From Rhizobium sp. N324 (GTDB taxonomy: Bacteria; Pseudomonadota; Alphaproteobacteria; Rhizobiales; Rhizobiaceae): 64,000 nucleotides of DNA. The notes under the pieces were generated by a model. It worked only from the letters and a program-made list of their open reading frames with translations. It ran no database searches and was not told the origin of the DNA. Where the stretch lies: contig NZ_CP013634.1 in the NCBI RefSeq assembly GCF_001664485.1, positions 434,001-498,000 on the forward strand, in the 5' to 3' direction. Position numbers and translations under genes: made by a program. Positions 19,420 to 27,322 of the stretch are shown here, piece by piece. Position 1 is the stretch's first letter; each line of letters begins with the position of its first letter.

Positions 19420-19775
19420 ACGAAGCGAAGACCAAGGAACAGGATAGCGGCGTCGAGCTGGAGTTTGACTTGGGCGATCCGCCGCAAAAGGTCTGGCGTG
19501 CCGTCACCATTCCCGAACTTCGGGAAAGGTGGTTGCCGAAGGAAGCATTGGCCGATCCCGATGCGATCACCGTCACCCCCGGCCAGGAAGTCCGCTACAG
19601 GCTGCGCGACGACAGCCCGCCTTTCCTTGAAAGCACCGTGACGTTCACGATCACCCCGAATGCCACGGGCGGAACCTGCCTTCGGATCGTCCACGAACTG
19701 ACGGACGCAAGATTCGACGGAATGGCAAGAGCGCCGGCGAACAGCAACAGCCCGCCCCTCATGCTCGCCGCCTGA
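19416..19775 (+). CDS. SRPBCC/AHSA1-type protein (119 aa)
   Basis: The START-like fold is seen in ELEFDLGDPPQKVWRAVTIP, LRERWLPKEAL and FLESTVTFTITPNATGGTCL. It is shorter than most AHSA1-like proteins (about 140-160 aa), and the C-terminal helix is abbreviated. The ATG overlaps the stop of the ArsR gene, so the two form a translationally coupled pair. The ligand is unknown. Confidence 0.82.
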   Translation: MNEAKTKEQDSGVELEFDLGDPPQKVWRAVTIPELRERWLPKEALADPDAITVTPGQEVRYRLRDDSPPFLESTVTFTITPNATGGTCLRIVHELTDARFDGMARAPANSNSPPLMLAA

Positions 19776-19820
19776 CGCGGCGAGTTTGACGCTAAAATTC
19801 TGGAAGTCTGGAGGTCGCCG

Positions 19821-20432
19821 ATGCGCGAAGCGATGCAGCTCGTCCCTATGGTCGTAGAACAGTCCAGCCGGGGAGAACGATCATTCGATATTTATTCCCG
19901 GCTTTTGCGCGAGCGGATTGTCTTCCTCAATGGCGAGGTGAACGACACCGTTTCGGCCCTCGTCTGCGCCCAGCTGCTGTTTCTGGAAGCCGAAAACCCC
20001 AAAAAGCCCATCTACCTCTATATCAATTCGCCGGGCGGCGTCGTGACCAGCGGCCTCGCCATGTATGACACCATGCGCTACATCCGCGCGCCGGTTCACA
20101 CGCTCTGCATGGGCACGGCCCGCTCCATGGGATCGTTTCTGCTGATGGCGGGGGAGCCTGGCGAGCGGGCCGCCCTGCCAAATGCAAGCATCCTGATCCA
20201 CCAGCCATCCGGCGGTTTTCAGGGGCAGGCGACCGATATGCAAATTCACGCCGAGGAAATCCTGAAAACAAAGCAGCGTATGACACGGCTCTATGCGGAA
20301 CATTGCGGGCGCTCCTATGAGGATTTCGAACGCGCCATGGACCGCGACCGCTTCATGACGTCGCAAGAAGCATTGGAATGGGGCTTGATCGACAAGATCA
20401 TGCAGATCCGCGAAGCCCCGGCCGATGAGTAA
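19821..20432 (+). CDS. clpP: ATP-dependent Clp protease proteolytic subunit, ClpP3-like
   Basis: The catalytic residues are in place: Ser102 in [12 protein letters not shown], His127 in [15 protein letters not shown], and Asp176 in [18 protein letters not shown]. The usual AASMG around the Ser is ARSMG here. The length (203 aa) is normal. It would form the barrel-shaped peptidase that works with a ClpA or ClpX unfoldase, which is not encoded nearby. Rhizobia carry several clpP paralogues and this looks like an accessory one. It follows the ArsR/SRPBCC pair by 45 bases. Confidence 0.9.
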   Translation: MREAMQLVPMVVEQSSRGERSFDIYSRLLRERIVFLNGEVNDTVSALVCAQLLFLEAENPKKPIYLYINSPGGVVTSGLAMYDTMRYIRAPVHTLCMGTARSMGSFLLMAGEPGERAALPNASILIHQPSGGFQGQATDMQIHAEEILKTKQRMTRLYAEHCGRSYEDFERAMDRDRFMTSQEALEWGLIDKIMQIREAPADE

Positions 20433-20446
20433 GGGATATGGGCGGG

Positions 20447-20758
20447 TTATCTTCGCGCGTTCGACGGCAGGTCCGCGCGTCGGGCTGCGACGCCCTGGGG
20501 GACGAGACTGAGGGCGGCGATGCCGGCCTCTTCGGCTGCGCGCAGAAGCGCTTCGCGGAATTGTTCCGGGGCGATTTTGCCGCTGATGGCGTCGACGCAG
20601 GCTTTGACGGCAGCCACATATTCCTCGCCGTCATCGAAAGGCCAGTCGTTCATCAGGAGACGCGCCGCGTCGCCCAGCGTCCATACGATCTTGCGAGATG
20701 CCGGGCCTCGCAAAGCAAAACCAACCGGCGTGAATGCTGCTGATGTATTCCAGCACAT
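20447..20758 (-). CDS. DUF982 domain-containing protein (103 aa)
   Basis: This is a small rhizobial protein with the DUF982 pattern: VWTLGDAARLLMNDWPFDDG, then EEYVAAVKACVDAISGKIAP and FREALLRAAEEAG. The family is almost confined to Rhizobiales and has no known function. It converges with clpP and the two stops lie 14 bases apart. Confidence 0.85.
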   Translation of the reverse strand: MCWNTSAAFTPVGFALRGPASRKIVWTLGDAARLLMNDWPFDDGEEYVAAVKACVDAISGKIAPEQFREALLRAAEEAGIAALSLVPQGVAARRADLPSNARR

Positions 20759-21013
20759 TGTCCTCGACCCCTCAAGGCGGGGATACTGCAGTCCCCATCT
20801 CTAATATACCCCATTTTATGAAAGTTGGAATTGAAAAGTGGAGATGGGTACCGCCTGCGCGCGAGGCTGCCGCATCAGGAAAAAGGGGCGGTCTGAGACC
20901 TTGTGTCGAGGCGCTGTGGGCTCCCGTCGACACGTGTTGCAGCGATGCGGATTACCCTGCCCCGGCATGCGCGGCAGACCGTTTTCCCGCTCGGTCTCAA
21001 CCCTTCCGATCCG
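20759..21013. other. Intergenic between DUF982 gene and the pseudokinase stop
   Basis: No gene is visible. A GAGACC...GGTCTC pairing (about 20895 and 20990) may help terminate the operon that ends at 21014. Otherwise nothing is recognised. Confidence 0.35.
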
Positions 21014-23419
21014 TCAGCGCAATTCGGCGGTGACCCGGAAGATGCCGCCGGCCGAGGCGTCGGAGCAGACGACGAAGGTCGAGCCTTCCTGCGCCATGAA
21101 CGCGACGTTGCCGCCGGCTTCGCAGGGGGTGGCGCTCCATTGCAGGAGGATGTCGCCATTATCGGGCAGTTTTTCCGGTTCCATCTTTGTCGCGCTGGCC
21201 ATCCATTCGGTTGCCGACGGCAGGTGGACGGGGGCGTTCAGCTGTTTCGACAGCCAGGCGGTGTAGTTCTGCGCTACGGCCAGCGGCACGTCGTCGGCCG
21301 GCAGCTGCGGGTTGTCGGCATAGGCCTGTGCAGAGGCGGGATCTGAATTGGCGGTGTAATAGGCCGCCATCTCGGCGCGGGTGACGGCCTTTGCCTGCAT
21401 GCAGAAGGATTTTTCGACCTTCACGGCGCCATTGGCGACGCCGAGCATGCCGCCGAGCTCCTTCATCGAGGCGGTCATCAGCCGGACATTCTCCAGCGAA
21501 TAACTGCCCGCCGGCACGGTCTCGAAGGCAAGGGTCGGCGAAACCGGGCAGAAGCCGCGCGCCGACAGCGCCTCGAGATCGGCAAGGATCGGTTTGTACG
21601 CCACGACGGCGAGCTTATAGGCCTCCGCGCTATAGCGGCCATCGGCCTCGCCGATCTTCGGCGTGAGTGCGGCAAGCGTCGGATCGGCGGCACCGGCGCG
21701 CGTAGTGATCGAGGCGCTGAGATCGGCGACCTTCTGCTTCAGGCCCGTCGCCTCGTCCTTCGACGCCATGACGTCGGCGATGATGGCGTCGAAAAGTTTG
21801 GCGGCGTCGCCATAGCCTGAGGTCGCCGCCGGCATCTGCCATTGCTCGGCCTTGGTTTTTGCCTCCGCCATCAGGCTGCTCGCCTTGGCGACGTCCGGAC
21901 TATCGCCGGCGCCGATGCGGTTGACCGTTTCGCGCTTGGCCGCCGCATCCTTTTCCGCCGCCGTCAGCGCCGTCAGCGCCTTGGCGAGATCGTCGAAAGC
22001 GGTTTTCGATGCATCGTAATTTTCGACGGCGCCGTGCATCTGCTTGGCGGCGGCGCTGTCGGCGGCGGTCTTCATCCTGGCGTCGGCCTCGGCGAAGCTC
22101 GGCGCCTTGTCGCCGCCGGCGGCCGAAGCCGACGCTTTCGCCTTCTCGGCATTCTCCTTCGAAATGGCGATCAGCGCATTGCCGAGATTGATGGCGGCAG
22201 ACTGATAGCCCGGAAGGGCTTTTTCATAATCTTCGTCCTTGAGCAGCGCATCGGCGGAGGTCAGCGCTGCCGCACCGGTGTCATAGGAAAGCTTGGCCTG
22301 GTCGCTGGCCGGGCGCTCCGGCGCCTTGGCGGCGATCGCCTTCTGCTTTCGGCTTTCGGCCTCCTTCTTCCAGGTGCCGACATCGGCGACGAGTTTCGGA
22401 TCCGGGCGCAGAAGTTTCGGAATGGTGATGGCGCCGACGCCGATGCAGATCAACAGCAGCGCTGCGATCATCGAGATTTTGACGGGCGTCCACTTTTTCG
22501 GTTTCGCCGCCTCCGGCTGCTGCGGCATGCCGCCGCGCGGATCCCAGGACATCGGCTGGATGCCCGTGGTCACCCTGGAGTATTCTCCGAGCGCATCGGC
22601 GCCGGTGCGCGGGCGCTGGGCCGGGTCGCGGCTCAGCATCCGTTCCACAAGGCTGGCGAGGCCTTCGGGAAAGCCGGGGATCAGCACGTCGAGGCGGGGA
22701 AAGACGTTGGAGGGATCGAGATGGATGTTCTTCCAGCTCTGCTCGCGCTGATGCTCGTCCTCCCAGACCATGACGCTGTCGAAGACGCTGTTATAGGTCT
22801 GGCGCGGCAGGAAGAGCTTGTAGGCGATCATGCCCATGGCGTAGATGTCGAGGGCGGCTGAAGCCGAGAAGGTGCCGCTGGCATAAATCTCCGGCGCGCC
22901 GAATTCCGGCACATAAGGCGGAATGATGTGCTCGCCGATCTTCGAGATCAGATGCAGATTGCCGATCCGGACCGACAGGCCGGAATAATCCTCGGAGACG
23001 TAGATGCATTGATCCGTCAGCGCATTGTGGGCGTAACCGGCGCCGTGCAGCGTCGCCAGGCCTTCGAGGATGTGGCGGCCGATCTCGGCGGCGCGCTCAT
23101 AGGCCACCATCTCGGTTTCGTCGAGATACTGGTGCAGCGTTTTCGACGGCCGCTTTTCGACGATGTAGAAATTGTCGTCTTCCGGCGACGGCGGGATCAG
23201 GTCCTCGATTTCGACGAAGCGGCGGGCGGTCAGCGATTTCGCCTCGTTGATGGAGGTCCAGACCCGCTCGAAACGCGCCTTATCCAATTTCAGCGCCACA
23301 TCGGGGGCGACGATGAAGACCGCATGGCCCATCCGCTTGTCCTCAGCGGGATAGACGATGAACTCGTTCTCATAGACCGGCTCGCCGATCGTGTAGCGGG
23401 CGATCAGATCACTTCTCAT
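21014..23419 (-). CDS. Membrane pseudokinase with C-terminal sulfatase-modifying-factor-like domain (801 aa)
   Basis: Residues 1-285 have a protein-kinase layout with GAPEIYAS (APE) and DIYAMGMIAYKLF (the D....G helix). The HRD loop reads AHNALTDQCIYV and the DFG position reads GNL, so catalytic Asp and metal-binding Asp are both missing: a pseudokinase. One membrane helix (about 315-336) follows, then a long Ala/Lys-rich helical region to about residue 630. The C-terminus (PAGSYSLENVR, KAVTRAEMAAYY, PADDVPLAVAQNYTAWLSKQ, HLPSATEWMASATKM) resembles a degenerate formylglycine-generating-enzyme/SUMF1 domain. The start at 23419 fits GGGGGAC better than the upstream codons. It is the last gene of the caspase-serpin operon and probably faces the periplasm with its C-terminus. 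Confidence 0.78.
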   Translation of the reverse strand: MRSDLIARYTIGEPVYENEFIVYPAEDKRMGHAVFIVAPDVALKLDKARFERVWTSINEAKSLTARRFVEIEDLIPPSPEDDNFYIVEKRPSKTLHQYLDETEMVAYERAAEIGRHILEGLATLHGAGYAHNALTDQCIYVSEDYSGLSVRIGNLHLISKIGEHIIPPYVPEFGAPEIYASGTFSASAALDIYAMGMIAYKLFLPRQTYNSVFDSVMVWEDEHQREQSWKNIHLDPSNVFPRLDVLIPGFPEGLASLVERMLSRDPAQRPRTGADALGEYSRVTTGIQPMSWDPRGGMPQQPEAAKPKKWTPVKISMIAALLLICIGVGAITIPKLLRPDPKLVADVGTWKKEAESRKQKAIAAKAPERPASDQAKLSYDTGAAALTSADALLKDEDYEKALPGYQSAAINLGNALIAISKENAEKAKASASAAGGDKAPSFAEADARMKTAADSAAAKQMHGAVENYDASKTAFDDLAKALTALTAAEKDAAAKRETVNRIGAGDSPDVAKASSLMAEAKTKAEQWQMPAATSGYGDAAKLFDAIIADVMASKDEATGLKQKVADLSASITTRAGAADPTLAALTPKIGEADGRYSAEAYKLAVVAYKPILADLEALSARGFCPVSPTLAFETVPAGSYSLENVRLMTASMKELGGMLGVANGAVKVEKSFCMQAKAVTRAEMAAYYTANSDPASAQAYADNPQLPADDVPLAVAQNYTAWLSKQLNAPVHLPSATEWMASATKMEPEKLPDNGDILLQWSATPCEAGGNVAFMAQEGSTFVVCSDASAGGIFRVTAELR

Positions 23420-23476
23420 GCACATGTCCCCCTGCAATCATTGGCATTCCATGAAACCGAATTCTATTCGCCCGCC

Positions 23477-23522
23477 AGAGCATGATGCCGAAAAATGTGA
23501 GCGGTTTTCGGCATCATGCTCT
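23477..23522. repeat. Perfect 18-bp-arm hairpin of the rhizobial GAGCATGATGCCGAAAA type
   Basis: AGAGCATGATGCCGAAAA and its exact reverse complement flank a 10-base loop (ATGTGAGCGG). It lies in the short gap between the serpin and the pseudokinase and could form an RNA stem within the operon transcript. Confidence 0.75.
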
Positions 23523-23534
23523 GACTCTTTAATG

Positions 23535-23585
23535 TAGAACAGGATTCAGATTTCAGGCCGAGAGGCCTTCAATCATCCTGTTCTA
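23535..23585. repeat. TAGAACAGGAT palindrome overlapping the serpin 3' end
   Basis: TAGAACAGGAT at one side pairs with ATCCTGTTCTA at the other, with a GGCC-GAGA-GGCC core. A related element lies at 48626-48677. Its right arm encodes the last serpin residues (LEQDD and the stop). Confidence 0.72.
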
Positions 23586-24753
23586 GTAGCGGATCGCCGA
23601 TCAGGCCGGCGGCCAGCACCAGGCCGGTCCTTGTATCCCTGAGCGCGAAGGCAAAGCGGGCATTGGCGACGACGCGAACGAGCTTGGGATCGATGCTGCG
23701 TTCCGTGATCGCTGCCGTGGCAGCTGCTGCCTCCGTGCCGTTTTCGTCAACCTTGATCATCGTCTTCTGAAGAACGCGCGACAAGCGAATGTTTTCCTTG
23801 GTGAAACCCGGGAAGGCCGAATGCTTGGCCTTTTCGGGTGTCAGTCCGATCGCGTTCAGCACCGGCATCAAATCACGCCCGTCGCTGAGGGAAAAGCGGG
23901 GCAGGAAGATTTCGCCCTTGACCGCCTCGAATTTTTCCCCCTGCAGCCAGGAGGCGAGCGCCTTCAGATCCGCGCCGCCAACGCCCTTGCCGGAGCGCGC
24001 GGCGATCACCACCATGCTGTAGCTCTCGTCCGTATAGGCAAGGTCGACGGCGGTGAATTTCTCGTCGACACGGAATTTCTGTCCGTCGCCTGTGAGATGC
24101 ATCATCGGCACCGAAACCGTCGAACCGTCCGGCCGCTGAAAGGGGCTTGCCGGGCTTTCCCTGTCGAAAGACGTTTTCCAGCGCGCCTTGAAGGACAGCG
24201 CGCCGAGGCTGACGAAACCGCCGCCCGGCGGCGCGTCCAGCATGACGGGAATGGCGCCGCGCGTCGTCTCCTTGACCCAGAGGTTGATATGCTCGACCGA
24301 CCCAGGTCCGTCGAGATCCTCGATCGAGGGTTTGACCCGGTGGCTGGCGAGCATGGAAAGCGCGTCGGGAGCGAGCATCAGCTTGTCGTCGAAGATGATG
24401 GCAACCGCGCTCGCCAAAGGCGCATCCGCGGCTGCCGGCTTTTCCGGCGTCATGGCGGCAAGCACCGTCTCCGGCCCCTTCACCTCGCCGCCGAAGCCGA
24501 GGCCCTTGGCGATCGCGGCCTTGCCTTCGGCGGAGGCGCCGAGGCTGGCAAGGCCGAGGGCTGCGGCAAGGCTTGCCGGCGACACCATGATATTGGCAGC
24601 ACCCTCCTTTGCCAGCGTGCGGCCGAGCAGTTCGGCGGCAAGCCCGGCCTGGGCTGAAAGCATCGATTTGCCGTCGCCGGCGTTGTCGGCATGGGCTGAG
24701 GCAAGCGTCAGCAGGGAAACGGCAAGGCCCGCCAGCAGAGTGGATTTCGGCAT
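23569..24753 (-). CDS. Secreted serpin (394 aa)
   Basis: A signal peptide (MPKSTLLAGLAVSLLTLASA, cut near HADN) precedes a complete serpin fold: NIMVSPASLAAALGLASLGA, INLWVKETTRGAIP, LGALSFKARWKTSF and VVANARFAFALRDTRTGLVL. The reactive-loop hinge VDENGTEAAAATAA is rich in small residues, the mark of inhibitory serpins. The loop continues ITERSIDPK, so Arg352-Ser353 is a likely cleavage pair; counting from the hinge Thr340 by the antithrombin pattern would put P1 on Ser353 instead. The trypsin-like gene lies 13 bases upstream in the same operon and has an Arg/Lys-type pocket, so it is the obvious target. The gene ends inside a repeat element. Confidence 0.88.
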   Translation of the reverse strand: MPKSTLLAGLAVSLLTLASAHADNAGDGKSMLSAQAGLAAELLGRTLAKEGAANIMVSPASLAAALGLASLGASAEGKAAIAKGLGFGGEVKGPETVLAAMTPEKPAAADAPLASAVAIIFDDKLMLAPDALSMLASHRVKPSIEDLDGPGSVEHINLWVKETTRGAIPVMLDAPPGGGFVSLGALSFKARWKTSFDRESPASPFQRPDGSTVSVPMMHLTGDGQKFRVDEKFTAVDLAYTDESYSMVVIAARSGKGVGGADLKALASWLQGEKFEAVKGEIFLPRFSLSDGRDLMPVLNAIGLTPEKAKHSAFPGFTKENIRLSRVLQKTMIKVDENGTEAAAATAAITERSIDPKLVRVVANARFAFALRDTRTGLVLAAGLIGDPLLEQDD

Positions 24754-24766
24754 GCTTCCCTCCCCT

Positions 24767-27322
24767 TCAGCGGATGCGATAGAATTTGGAATCGAACGAC
24801 CACTTGCCCTGGGCGCCGGTCTCGTCGTCGCCGACGATCCTTAAAGTGCGGGCGAGATCGTAGACATAGTTGAAGGCGGCGCGCTGGCCGACCAGCGGCG
24901 TCGGCACGTCCGGCAGGTCGAGCACCTCGATCGGCTTGTCGCTGAGAATGGCGACGACCATGCCGACGCCGGCCGGCCCCTCCACCACATATTCGAAGCC
25001 GGTATAGGGATTGCGCGCATCCGGCACGACGACCGGCCGGGTGGGATCGAGCCGGTTGTCGCCGCTCTTGGCGGTCGGTTTCAGCCCCATCGAGCGCTTG
25101 TTCGGGTAAAGTTGGGTCAGTTTGCCGGAGGCGTCGATATCGACCAGGATCAGGTAGCCTGATTTTTTGGTCGACACCCGCATCGCCACCTTGTCGCCGA
25201 TGCCGACCGAGGTGCCGGGCAGCACATCGACGGCGACACCCGCCTCATTGTCCGTCTTCAGCGTGTTCTCGACGGCGGCGACCGGGGTTTTCGCCTCCTC
25301 GCCGGTGATGACATCGCGGCCGAGCGCATCCGGCTGGCCGTAGAATTGCGGCACCGGCGTGAAGCGGCAATCCTCAGCATGCGTCCGGCAATATTCGTCG
25401 GATTTGCGTCTGACATAATCGAGCAGGGCGGCATTGCTGATAGTCGGCTTGTCGGCGGCGCGCGCCACGCCATCCTGTACACCTTCGATGAAGCGGCGGG
25501 TGAAGACGCCGACCGGCGGCTTGGCCTCGCGGTCGACCAGCGCCCACTGGCCTGAATTGACGGCCGACCAGACCATGGCGTTTTCGCCGCCGAAGGAGAA
25601 TTTCGCCTCCTTGCCCGATTTGTTCGGCGTTTCGAGTGCTGCCAGCGCCGGACCGAGGCAACGCACGTTGCCGCCGCTTGGTGCCGCCACCGCGCTGCGG
25701 CTGCCGGGCCCGACATGGCAGGCATCGATCAGCAGCGTAACGCGGCGGTCCTTGAGGCTGTTCAGCCGTGCGGCGATCTCCGTCTCGCGGATCTGGTTGG
25801 TGACCGTCAGCTTGCCGGCCTCGCGCATCAGCTTGGCGTCGGCTGCGACAAGCGTCGGGCTGGTTGTTTCCTCGGCGCCCATTTCCTCTGAACCTTGGCC
25901 GCTGAAATAGAGGAAGACCCGGCTGCCGGGCGTCGACTGGCGTACCAGCCAGTCGTCGATTTCCGCAAGGATCGCCTCGCGGCTCGCCTTGCGGTTGGTC
26001 AGCGTGTGGATCTGTTCCGGGCGGTAGGCGAGCGTCTTCACCAGGAAGAGCTGCATCGCCTTGACGTCGCTGGCGGAGCCGGTGAGTTTTGCCTCGCGCA
26101 TCTCGTAATCGTCGATGCCGATCAGCAGCGCGCGATCGCCGGGAGAGCTTTGGATGCCGGGTGTTTGGCCATCGGGGACCTGGACAGTGGGCGTCTTGAT
26201 GGCGGGCGGCTGGATGGTGGGTTCCCCGGCGGCAGGCTTGTCAGCCGGCGCGGGTTCGACGGCTGATGCGTCGGGTGTTTGGCTCGTGGCGGCAGGGGCG
26301 GTATCGCCGGCGGGCGGGGTGGTGATGGCGAGATTGGCCAGTTTCTGGCCGGATTGCCTGAGCTTGGTCCCGGGAACGGTGGTGGTCGAGGCGACCTGAT
26401 CGGCGGGCGGCATTTCGACATTCGGCACGTCGCCATCGGTCTTGGCGGCGATCCAGTCGCGGAAGGCGGCGACGCGGGTATAGACGCCGTAATGTTCGGC
26501 CTCGGCGCAGCCGGCACCCCAGCTGACGATGCCGAGCTGGATCCAGCTTTTGTCGGAACGCTGGGCCACCAGCGGCCCGCCGCTGTCGCCCTGGCAGGCA
26601 TCCTTGCCGCCTTCGGCATAACCGGCGCAGACATTGCGCTCGTCGATCGGGTTCATCCGCATCGAGCTGTCGCGATAGGCCGCACGGCAATCCTCACGCG
26701 GGACGATCGGCAGCTCGACTTCCTGCAGCTCGGTCGGCAGGTATTTGTCGTCCCAGCCGTGATCGGCCTTGGTGTAGCCCCAGCCGGTGACGACGGCCTT
26801 GTGGCCGGCCGCCTCCACCTCGTCATCGGAGGCCGAGGCGAGAATGGCCGGCCTGGAGACGGCGGGCTCGGCCAGCTTGATCAGGGCGATGTCGTTGGCA
26901 AAGACCTTGCGGTCGAAATCCTCGTGAATGACCACGTCTTCGACGGCAAGGCCGGGTTTATCCGGCCCGTCGACCGAGATCACCTTGTCGATCTTCGACT
27001 TGCCCTCGACGATCAGCAGGTCGCGGGCGAACAGATCCTGCTTGCCGGAGCGGCCGCTGGTGACGCAATGGGCGGCGGTCAATATCCAGCGCGGCGCGAT
27101 CAGCGAGCCGCCGCAATGGCCGCCGAAGCGGCCGCGCTGTTCGGGATCGGGCGCCAGGATTTTCACCTGCCAGGGCCATTCGCCCTTCTTCGCCGCCTGG
27201 CCGCCGATCACACGGCCGCCATCCTCGCCGGCAAAATCGGTATCCTGCTGCGTCAGCGCCGGCGCAGCCAGCAGCAGCACCACAGAGGCAATGGTGATGA
27301 CCCTGCTGATCGACGCGCTCAT
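24767..27322 (-). CDS. Trypsin-like protease fused to caspase-fold domain and DUF4384 (851 aa)
   Basis: A signal peptide (residues about 1-25) leads to a chymotrypsin-fold domain with zymogen site Arg37-Val38 (GGRVIGGQAAKKGEWPWQV), His85 (LTAAHC), Asp144 (NDIALIKL) and Ser247 (DACQGDSGGP). Asp241 at the S1 base predicts Arg/Lys specificity. A Pro/Thr/Ala linker (about 300-392) joins a caspase-like domain: ALLIGIDDYEM, LYFSGQGSEE and LLIDACHVGPG. Cys535 is present, but the catalytic His is Gln476, so the domain is probably inactive or altered. A DUF4384 region (GDKVAMRVSTKKSGYLILVD, LTQLYPNK) ends the protein. Its ATG overlaps the stop of the upstream caspase gene (ATGA). Confidence 0.88.
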   Translation of the reverse strand: MSASISRVITIASVVLLLAAPALTQQDTDFAGEDGGRVIGGQAAKKGEWPWQVKILAPDPEQRGRFGGHCGGSLIAPRWILTAAHCVTSGRSGKQDLFARDLLIVEGKSKIDKVISVDGPDKPGLAVEDVVIHEDFDRKVFANDIALIKLAEPAVSRPAILASASDDEVEAAGHKAVVTGWGYTKADHGWDDKYLPTELQEVELPIVPREDCRAAYRDSSMRMNPIDERNVCAGYAEGGKDACQGDSGGPLVAQRSDKSWIQLGIVSWGAGCAEAEHYGVYTRVAAFRDWIAAKTDGDVPNVEMPPADQVASTTTVPGTKLRQSGQKLANLAITTPPAGDTAPAATSQTPDASAVEPAPADKPAAGEPTIQPPAIKTPTVQVPDGQTPGIQSSPGDRALLIGIDDYEMREAKLTGSASDVKAMQLFLVKTLAYRPEQIHTLTNRKASREAILAEIDDWLVRQSTPGSRVFLYFSGQGSEEMGAEETTSPTLVAADAKLMREAGKLTVTNQIRETEIAARLNSLKDRRVTLLIDACHVGPGSRSAVAAPSGGNVRCLGPALAALETPNKSGKEAKFSFGGENAMVWSAVNSGQWALVDREAKPPVGVFTRRFIEGVQDGVARAADKPTISNAALLDYVRRKSDEYCRTHAEDCRFTPVPQFYGQPDALGRDVITGEEAKTPVAAVENTLKTDNEAGVAVDVLPGTSVGIGDKVAMRVSTKKSGYLILVDIDASGKLTQLYPNKRSMGLKPTAKSGDNRLDPTRPVVVPDARNPYTGFEYVVEGPAGVGMVVAILSDKPIEVLDLPDVPTPLVGQRAAFNYVYDLARTLRIVGDDETGAQGKWSFDSKFYRIR

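Noticed and set aside
21842..22861. 339-aa plus-strand frame within the pseudokinase gene
   Set aside because: Arg/Gly/Asp-rich shadow produced by the high GC of the opposite gene; no domain.
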